Assembly: GCA_943333275.1 (NCBI GenBank)
Contig: CALQSQ010000001.1
Coordinates: forward strand, 49,923-113,922
Length of the DNA: 64,000 nt
Source: Akkermansia muciniphila
GTDB lineage: Bacteria > Verrucomicrobiota > Verrucomicrobiia > Verrucomicrobiales > V1-33
Direction of reading: 5' to 3'
The notes below the pieces were generated by a model. It made no database searches and had not been told where the DNA came from. It saw only the letters and a list, made by a program, of their open reading frames with translations. This document shows, one piece after another, positions 15,677 through 22,492 of the stretch. Numbering within the stretch: the stretch's first letter is position 1; every line of letters begins with the position of its first letter. The position numbers and the translations under genes were made by a program.

Positions 15677-18600
15677 ATGCCGGAAAATCCGACCCACATC
15701 CCCGACCATCAACTCCTGCGCGTCATTGGCCGCGGGAGTTATGGGGAGGTGTGGCTGGCGCGGAGCGTCATGGGGACGATGCGGGCGGTGAAGGTGGTGC
15801 GCCGGACCTCGTTTGATACGGAGCGTCCGTATGCCCGGGAGTTTGAGGGCATCCGGAAATGCGAACCGGTTTCCCGCGCGCATGAGGGGCTGATCGATGT
15901 ATTGCATGTGGGGCAGTCGGAGGCGGAGGGATTTTTTTATTATGTGATGGAGTTGGCGGATTCCACCAGCGGGCGTCCTGCGGATGAAAAGGAATTTGCC
16001 GACAAATACCGCCCGCTCACCCTGGCCGCCCGCTTGAATGAAGGGCAGCCGCTGCCGGTGGAGGATTGTCTCCAGTTGGCCCAGAGCATGGCAGGGGCGT
16101 TGACGCATTTGCACGATGGCGGACTGCTGCATCGGGACGTGAAGCCATCGAACATTCTATATGTCGACGGACTGCCGAAGCTGGGGGACATCGGACTCGT
16201 GGCTGAGGCGGGAGAATCCCGCAGCTTTGTGGGCACGGAAGGTTATGTGCCGCAGGAGGGGCCGGGGTCGGTGAAGGCGGATTTATTCGCGCTCGGAAAG
16301 GTGCTTTATCAAATGCTCACCGGGCTGGATCGCACACGGTATCCGGAGTTGCCGGAAGGTTGGACGCAGCGCCTTGATTTTGATCAGCGCCTTGAACTGA
16401 ATGAAATGGTCCTCAAGGCCTGCGAGGACGATCCGGAACGGCGCTATCGCAATGCCCACGAATTGCTGGCGGAAGCCTCCCTTATCGCAGGTGGTAGTTC
16501 CCTGAAAAAACTGCGCGCTCAGGAACGTCGGCTCCGCCTGGCCCGATGGTCCGGCGGCGTGGCTGCGGCCGTGGCATTGGTGGCGGCGGGCGGGGTTTTC
16601 TTCAGCCGACGTGAAACCCAGACGGAACGTTCCCTGCGCTCAAGGGCTGAAACCGCCGAACTTGCCGCGCAGGAATCGCGCTGGCAGGCGCTCATGGCAC
16701 TGGTGCAGGCGGCTCCGCATGATCCGACTCCTGGAGCCGGGACGGCGGCGTTGCAAGCTGCCGAAGCTGCGGCCAAATTCAAGGTGACCACCGAACTGCG
16801 CAGCCGCGCAGCCTTTCTGCTTGGGAAGCCGGACCTGCTGCCGCATGCCACTTCAGAACCCGTCACCAGTATGCTCAAGGGTCTGGTGAGACTGGATTTG
16901 GATCGAACTCGCTTCCTCCATTTTCCCTATGCCCAGGAGGTTCCCATTTCGGAGAGGAATGGGCAGGTGAGTTGGTGGGGACTTGATGGCAAGCAGCAGG
17001 GCGTAATGCCCGCAGAGTTTACGAACCAGCATTCGTGGACGTTTTTGATTTCGCCCACCGGCCGGCAATTCCTGGACATCGGAGCAGGATTCCAGTTGTG
17101 GGATTTGGAAAAGGGAAGTGCGGTTGCAAAATTGCCGGGAGTCATCGTGAACGGGTGGCCGCAGTTCACCACCAGCGGAAAAATCCTGCGGGCACGACCT
17201 CCGTATGATCTCGTTTGGTATGAGGCCGCCACGGGCAAAGAATTGCGCGCCCGCACGATGGCAAATGCTGCGGTCGACGACCTGAGTGCCAGCCCTTCCG
17301 GCGATCTAGTGCTGTTGAAAATGGATGGTGAGGCCGTGTGGTGTTTCGAGACCTCCTCCGGACTTCCAAGGTGGAGCATCCCTGCTTCCAACCAACTCCG
17401 TGTCCCTGGCTGGAGTCCGGATGGCAGCCGTGTGGCCCTGCGTCGGGGAGAATTCACGGAAATCATTGAGACGGTGGATGGAAATCGGCGGAGTCTCGCT
17501 ACCGGGCCGGAACGTGGCGGAGAGACGCTCGGGTTTCTGGGATCAAGGCACCGGCTGGCAGTTTCCAGTTGGGAGGATGTTACGCGGATTTTCGATGTTG
17601 GATTGGAGGTGCCTTTGTTTCGTGTGCCGCATGGAGGGCATACCTTTGTGTTTTCGGAATCACAGGGTCTCTTTGGGCTTCATGGCTGGAAGACCGGCGT
17701 GACGCTGTATGATTGGAAGCCCTCGCCGGTGCTCCGCATTCTGCGGGGTGAGCGTCGGGAATTGGCGGGGGGGTATTTCACCATCGACGGTCATTGGTTC
17801 GTCTCGGCTGGCCACTGGGGATTGCACTGGTGGAGGCTGGACCCTGTGGATGAGGAGGGTCCGTCGCAGCGGCAATCCTTCGCAAAGGGTGTGCTGCCGA
17901 TCTATGATCGCGCGGCCCCACGCAGTCCCGTCCTGGTAAATGGATCGCCGGGGGAATGCGACATGGATGAGAAGGGACAATTCGATTTCAATGGCTCAAA
18001 AGCGCCGCCTGAAAAATTTGCGGAACTACAGCCGGAGCTGGATGTTTTGTTCGGAGGTCCCGGGAACCACGTGGCCCGTGCCAGCCAATCAGCGGATGCT
18101 CGAACTCGGGCGATGGCCGTGGGCGGCAAACTCCACCTCTGGCGGGATGGCGTTCCAATGCCTTTGTTGCCCCCAACCTTGACGACGGATGTGGTCAGCC
18201 TCTCTGTGGATGGTCAAAGGATTGCCGTTCGCACACTTGCCATTCCAACGGCGATTCAGATCTGGAGCCTGCCTAAAATCGGCAATCCCATGCTGCTCCA
18301 CGAGGAGGTGGGCGCGCTTGTCTGGCCTACTTTCAGCGACGATGGTCGATGGCTGGCCTGCGGTGGAGAACAGGAAAATCTCATTCTCGAAACCACCACA
18401 TGGAAGGTGGCGGCCCGCTGGCCGCGTCGCAGTCAGGGCAGCGGGTATGGTGTGTGCGCCTTTACACCCGATGGAAAATTTCTGATCACCCAGGAATCCA
18501 CGGACGATCTGGCGCTTCGTCGCATCGGAGACTGGGAGGTGGTGTATCAACTGAGGTCGCCCACGGAGGAACAACTCCGCTTTCCCATCATCAGTCCTGA

Positions 18601-18700
18601 CGGCCGCTGGCTGGCGGCCATGGGGAATCGAGCGGAGTGCTATCTTTGGGATCTTCCGGCCCTTTCCGCTGAACTGCAAAAGCGCGGCCTGGGGTTTTAA
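15677..18700 (+). CDS. Membrane Ser/Thr protein kinase with WD40-like C-terminal region
   Basis: From the ATG at 15677 (the first Met before the kinase fold) the product has 1007 residues. The kinase domain shows GRGSYGEV (18-25), the Lys of AVKV (K39), HRDVKPSN (152-159), and DIG (171-173) in place of DFG, with Asp and Gly kept. GTEGYVPQE marks the activation-loop end. A single transmembrane helix lies near 291-309. Beyond it, a roughly 700-residue region has repeated W-S-DG and LWDLE / WDLP motifs of a WD40 or quinoprotein-like propeller. It presumably sits in the inner membrane with the kinase inside and the propeller outside. Its stop is one base from the convergent oxidoreductase stop. 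Confidence 0.9.
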   Translation: MPENPTHIPDHQLLRVIGRGSYGEVWLARSVMGTMRAVKVVRRTSFDTERPYAREFEGIRKCEPVSRAHEGLIDVLHVGQSEAEGFFYYVMELADSTSGRPADEKEFADKYRPLTLAARLNEGQPLPVEDCLQLAQSMAGALTHLHDGGLLHRDVKPSNILYVDGLPKLGDIGLVAEAGESRSFVGTEGYVPQEGPGSVKADLFALGKVLYQMLTGLDRTRYPELPEGWTQRLDFDQRLELNEMVLKACEDDPERRYRNAHELLAEASLIAGGSSLKKLRAQERRLRLARWSGGVAAAVALVAAGGVFFSRRETQTERSLRSRAETAELAAQESRWQALMALVQAAPHDPTPGAGTAALQAAEAAAKFKVTTELRSRAAFLLGKPDLLPHATSEPVTSMLKGLVRLDLDRTRFLHFPYAQEVPISERNGQVSWWGLDGKQQGVMPAEFTNQHSWTFLISPTGRQFLDIGAGFQLWDLEKGSAVAKLPGVIVNGWPQFTTSGKILRARPPYDLVWYEAATGKELRARTMANAAVDDLSASPSGDLVLLKMDGEAVWCFETSSGLPRWSIPASNQLRVPGWSPDGSRVALRRGEFTEIIETVDGNRRSLATGPERGGETLGFLGSRHRLAVSSWEDVTRIFDVGLEVPLFRVPHGGHTFVFSESQGLFGLHGWKTGVTLYDWKPSPVLRILRGERRELAGGYFTIDGHWFVSAGHWGLHWWRLDPVDEEGPSQRQSFAKGVLPIYDRAAPRSPVLVNGSPGECDMDEKGQFDFNGSKAPPEKFAELQPELDVLFGGPGNHVARASQSADARTRAMAVGGKLHLWRDGVPMPLLPPTLTTDVVSLSVDGQRIAVRTLAIPTAIQIWSLPKIGNPMLLHEEVGALVWPTFSDDGRWLACGGEQENLILETTTWKVAARWPRRSQGSGYGVCAFTPDGKFLITQESTDDLALRRIGDWEVVYQLRSPTEEQLRFPIISPDGRWLAAMGNRAECYLWDLPALSAELQKRGLGF

Positions 18701-18701
18701 G

Positions 18702-20087
18702 TCAACCAAAGGGATGCTGCCAGGGTCCGCGGTAGGCTCGGCGCAGCAGCTTCGAGGCCTCGGCATCGTTGGGGATTTCTTTTTTCGCGGGATCGTAGGT
18801 GACGGGGCGGCCGAGTTTCATGGCCACGTTGGCAAGAATGCAGGTGGCGGTGGAAATATGACCCTGCTCGATATCAGCGATCGGCTTGCTGCGCTTTTCA
18901 ATGGCGGCAAGAAAGTCCAGCATGTGGCGACGGGTGGCTGGGGCGGCGTTGAGTTCGATGTCGGCCTCGGTGTTGTCCTCCGGAAATTGTTCCTTTTCGA
19001 ACAGGCAGTCGAAATGGATCGTTTTCTCGTTCTTGTCATGGGGGATGAAATCCGCGCGCATCGTGCTGGCCTTGAGCACGCCTTTTTCGCCATAGATAAA
19101 CAACGCCCAGGGGTAATCGGCATCGGGTGGATCCCCCCAGGTGCGGTGCTGCCAGACACAATCAAATTCAGGGTATTCGAAGATGGCGGTCTGCGTGTCG
19201 GAGATGTTCGATTTCCCCTCCTTCTGCACATAAATGCCGCCATGGGAAGTGATGCGCTGCGGCCAGCCCAGGCCCAGCATCCAGCGCGCTGTGTCCAGCA
19301 TGTGGACACACATGTCGCCCACGATCCCGTTGCCGTATTCCATGAACGTCCTCCACCAGCGTTTGTGCGGCGATCCGTCGTAGGGGCGCAGGGGTGCGGG
19401 TCCTGTCCACATTTCGTAATCGAGAGAATCGGGGACGGGTTCGACGGGGGGATTCCCATTCGCCCGCATGTGGTAATAACAGCAAAGGTCCACATGCCCG
19501 ATTTTCCCAAGCAGCCCTGCTTCCACGATCTGTTTTTTGGCGTCGATCAAATGCGGCGTGCTCTTGCGCTGCGTGCCGATCTGCACCACGCGGTCCTGCT
19601 TGCGAGCGGCAGCGAGAATCGCCTCACCTTCGAGGACATCCACGCTGATGGGCTTCTGCAAATACACATCCGCCCCGGCCTTGATGGCATCTATTGCCTG
19701 CAGGGCATGCCAGTGATCCGGCGATCCGATCAGCACGATATCCATCTGCTGTTCCTTGAGCATCTTCTGGTGATCCGAATAAGTCGCCGGGGCCTTGCCT
19801 GATTTTTGCCGTTGCTTTGCAATCTCCACTGCTCCCGCCAGCATGTGCTTGTCCGGATCGCACAATGCCACAATCTCAATGGGTGCCACCTGCGCCAGCC
19901 GCCAGAGGTCGCTCTTGCCATACCAGCCCGCTCCAATCAGGCCCGCGCGGCGCGGCTTTTGATTTACGATGTCGGCACCGAAACTTCCCAGCGTGGATGC
20001 CGCCAGCGTTCCAGAGGCTGTTTGCAGGAATCGACGGCGATTGATATTGAACAATGGGACGGAAGGCGATGATGGCAGGGTATTCAT
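18702..20087 (-). CDS. Gfo/Idh/MocA family oxidoreductase with Tat signal
   Basis: I start at the ATG at 20087, just before a twin-arginine leader (NRRRFLQTASG). Upstream TTG (20138) and ATG (20117) starts are possible. The 461-residue product has a Rossmann NAD(P) site (AGLIGAGWYGKSDL), the EKP-like segment YLQKPIS, and the family C-terminal alpha/beta domain (MCVHMLDTARWMLGLGWP). The family oxidises or reduces sugars and cyclitols with NAD(P), and exported members carry a tightly bound cofactor. It is the last gene of a likely unit with the WD40, DUF1501 and DUF1549/1553 genes. The substrate cannot be predicted. Confidence 0.9.
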   Translation of the reverse strand: MNTLPSSPSVPLFNINRRRFLQTASGTLAASTLGSFGADIVNQKPRRAGLIGAGWYGKSDLWRLAQVAPIEIVALCDPDKHMLAGAVEIAKQRQKSGKAPATYSDHQKMLKEQQMDIVLIGSPDHWHALQAIDAIKAGADVYLQKPISVDVLEGEAILAAARKQDRVVQIGTQRKSTPHLIDAKKQIVEAGLLGKIGHVDLCCYYHMRANGNPPVEPVPDSLDYEMWTGPAPLRPYDGSPHKRWWRTFMEYGNGIVGDMCVHMLDTARWMLGLGWPQRITSHGGIYVQKEGKSNISDTQTAIFEYPEFDCVWQHRTWGDPPDADYPWALFIYGEKGVLKASTMRADFIPHDKNEKTIHFDCLFEKEQFPEDNTEADIELNAAPATRRHMLDFLAAIEKRSKPIADIEQGHISTATCILANVAMKLGRPVTYDPAKKEIPNDAEASKLLRRAYRGPWQHPFG

Positions 20088-20187
20088 GGGAGTGGGCAAT
20101 TTTCCCTGAGTATGCATCAAACCCGTTGGCGATGGCAATGCTCCTTCGCTGAAAAAAAATGATCATCCGGTTCGCGCCAGGCACCGA

Positions 20188-21177
20188 CTAGGCTTTGGCG
20201 GCGAGCTTGGTGATGCGCAGCTTGCTGTCGTGATGAGTGGTGGCGATTTGCAGGCCGTCGAGGTGGACGCTCATGCTGCGGGCGCTGGCGGGGAGGGCGA
20301 AAGTATGAAAGGGTTTTTCATCGGCTTCATTCCAGAAGACGAGGACTCCCTTGCCGCCCCCGGCCGCGGCGAGCAGAAATCCATCCGCGTGGTAATGCAT
20401 TGCCCAGATGCGTTCATTGGGATTACCGTCGGTGAGATGCTGGCGAACCATTTTGGAACTTTCCCATTCGAACCGGAGCGCCAGCGGTTCCTGCACGTTG
20501 CCAAGGGGATTCGTGCCTTTGTGGAGGCCTCCGCCGACGAGCCATTTCGCATCCGGACTGAAAGCCAGCGCCCGCACTCCACCGTAGTGAACCTGCTGCC
20601 CAGTTTCAAAAATGTGCAGCGGAGTGGCATCGAAGGATCGCACCAGTGCGCCATCTGCGACGTTCCACTGATGAATCTTTCCATCGAGATCTCCTGCGAC
20701 CAGCCATTGACCGTTGGGATGGAACGCGAGGCTGTAAATGTCGCGTCCGGCTCCGGAAAATTCGCGAACCTTCGTTCCGTCGCTCACATTCCACAATCGC
20801 ACGATGCGATCATTGCCACCGCTCGCGAGCAGCGTGCCGTCGGGACTCAGCGCCAGTGCACGGATCCAGCCATCATGTGCCTTCACCTTGCGGATCGGTT
20901 CCGGAGCATCCGCTGCTGCCGGCCACCAAATCAGCTGGTCATCACCACCGGCACTGATGAGCGTTTGTCCATCGGGCGTGACCATCAGATCAAACATCCA
21001 CGAATCATGTGCGGCAAAAGCGATCCGTTTCCCATCCGCGAGGGTCCAGCGGTAAATGGAGCGATTCTCCGCCGTGGCGAAAACATATTTTCCGGTGGGA
21101 TCAAATCGACACGCCATCAGCGGGGCTTCCGCAGGCAGTTCCGTGGCGATGTGGGCGAGCTTTGGATCGGCAGGCAT
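20188..21177 (-). CDS. WD40 repeat protein
   Basis: The 329-residue protein consists of about seven WD40-type blades, with repeats ending in IYRWTL, LIWWPA, VRLWNV, IHQWNV and VLVFWNE. Each is preceded by GH/AH-like positions and D-DG-L-A-S-G motifs. No signal peptide is visible. It lies two bases after the DUF1501 stop and precedes the oxidoreductase gene, an arrangement common in Planctomycetes and Verrucomicrobia, where DUF1549/1553, DUF1501 and WD40 genes cluster. It is likely a protein-interaction scaffold for that set, by inference from position. Confidence 0.9.
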   Translation of the reverse strand: MPADPKLAHIATELPAEAPLMACRFDPTGKYVFATAENRSIYRWTLADGKRIAFAAHDSWMFDLMVTPDGQTLISAGGDDQLIWWPAAADAPEPIRKVKAHDGWIRALALSPDGTLLASGGNDRIVRLWNVSDGTKVREFSGAGRDIYSLAFHPNGQWLVAGDLDGKIHQWNVADGALVRSFDATPLHIFETGQQVHYGGVRALAFSPDAKWLVGGGLHKGTNPLGNVQEPLALRFEWESSKMVRQHLTDGNPNERIWAMHYHADGFLLAAAGGGKGVLVFWNEADEKPFHTFALPASARSMSVHLDGLQIATTHHDSKLRITKLAAKA

Positions 21178-21179
21178 TA

Positions 21180-22478
21180 CTAAATGAGGAGTTCCTCGAT
21201 GGGTTCAAACGCCGGGTCCGCCATCGGCATTTTCTGCCCCGCGATTTCGAAGCTGCCGGTGCTCTTCACGCCAAGTGCGGAGAGGTAGGTGTGGAACAGA
21301 TGTCCGCCATCCACCTGGCGTTCGGTGACTTCCGTTCCGTTGTCGTTGGTTTTCCCAATGACCGCACCACGCTGGATTCCTGCGCCTCCCAGACAGATCG
21401 ACCACGCCTTGCTCCAGTGATCGCGGCCGTAAAGATGATTGATGTTCGGCGTGCGGCCGAATTCCGAAAGCACCACGATGAGCGTGCTCTCCAGCAATCC
21501 ACGTTCCGCCAGGTCAGTGACGAGCGTTGCGAACGGCCCATCGAATTCACCGACCTGCTCCAAGTGGAAATTGAAATTTTCGCAATGAGTGTCGTAGTTC
21601 GAGTGCGTGACGCGAACATAGGTGATGCCCCGTTCAATCAGTCTCCGTGCCAGCAGACAATGGCGTCCGAAGTCGTGCGAACCATAGCGATCCTGATCCG
21701 CCTGCGATTCCTTTGTCACATCAAAAATTTCCCGCTGACGCATCAATTCCAGCCCTTGTTCGAAACTCTGCGTGTAGGCATCAGTCTGCGCGGTGCGTCT
21801 GCGCAGGGCGAAGCGGTCGTTGAGCTTGCGGCGGATGTCATTTGCGCAAATGGACGCGTCCTCCACCAGACCCTGCGGCCGTTCCGAAAACTGCGGTGGC
21901 TTGCCGCCACCAAGTGTCACACTGCCGTATTTGGGTCCCAGATAGGCCGAGTCCGCGTTGCGCCCCCCGCCGCCACCAGGGGAGATGACGATGTGACCCG
22001 GCAGCGCCCCGGCACCCCCGGCATCAAGCGCCTTGGCAACCACGGCTCCAAGCGCCGGGTATTCCTGGGCTGGCGTTTTACGACGACCGGTCTCCATGAT
22101 GTGCGCCCCCTTGCCGTGGTCATCCTCCTTGGTATTGATGCTGCGGATCAAGGCAAGCTGGTGCATGACCTTCGCCGTCCTTGGGAGCAGTTCGGAAATA
22201 TGCAGTCCAGGCACGGAAGTTGGAATGGCGCGGAAGGGACCGCCGGTCGCAGTGCCCGGTTTCGGATCCCAGCTTTCCAACTGCGAGAGTCCACCCGCCA
22301 TGTTGATCACGATCATGCGCTTCTGCTGGCGTGTCATTTCCGCAGCCATGGCCGGAGAAGTAAAAAGTCCAAAGTCCGGCATCACGGCCGATGCCCCAAT
22401 CCCCGCGAGCGAGGCGAAGAGCCTGCGTCGGCTCAGCAGATGTTCTGCAGTTCGGCAGGAGTAATCACAGTTTTTCAT
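21180..22478 (-). CDS. DUF1501 family protein with twin-arginine leader (second locus)
   Basis: I start at the ATG at 22478; a longer reading would overlap the upstream gene. The 432-residue protein opens with a Tat-like leader (LLSRRRLFASLAGIGASAV). The DUF1501 motifs follow: MIVINMAGGLSQLESWDPKP, LALIRSINTKEDDHGKGAHIMETGR, HIVISPGGGGGRNADSAYL, NYDTHCENF and VVLSEFGRTPN, ending with GRDHW and GQK. It belongs to the subfamily that pairs with DUF1549/DUF1553 proteins, unlike the DUF1800-paired copy at 5134-6393. It sits 14 bases after the DUF1549/DUF1553 gene. Confidence 0.93.
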   Translation of the reverse strand: MKNCDYSCRTAEHLLSRRRLFASLAGIGASAVMPDFGLFTSPAMAAEMTRQQKRMIVINMAGGLSQLESWDPKPGTATGGPFRAIPTSVPGLHISELLPRTAKVMHQLALIRSINTKEDDHGKGAHIMETGRRKTPAQEYPALGAVVAKALDAGGAGALPGHIVISPGGGGGRNADSAYLGPKYGSVTLGGGKPPQFSERPQGLVEDASICANDIRRKLNDRFALRRRTAQTDAYTQSFEQGLELMRQREIFDVTKESQADQDRYGSHDFGRHCLLARRLIERGITYVRVTHSNYDTHCENFNFHLEQVGEFDGPFATLVTDLAERGLLESTLIVVLSEFGRTPNINHLYGRDHWSKAWSICLGGAGIQRGAVIGKTNDNGTEVTERQVDGGHLFHTYLSALGVKSTGSFEIAGQKMPMADPAFEPIEELLI

Positions 22479-22492
22479 GGGATGGATTGGGG

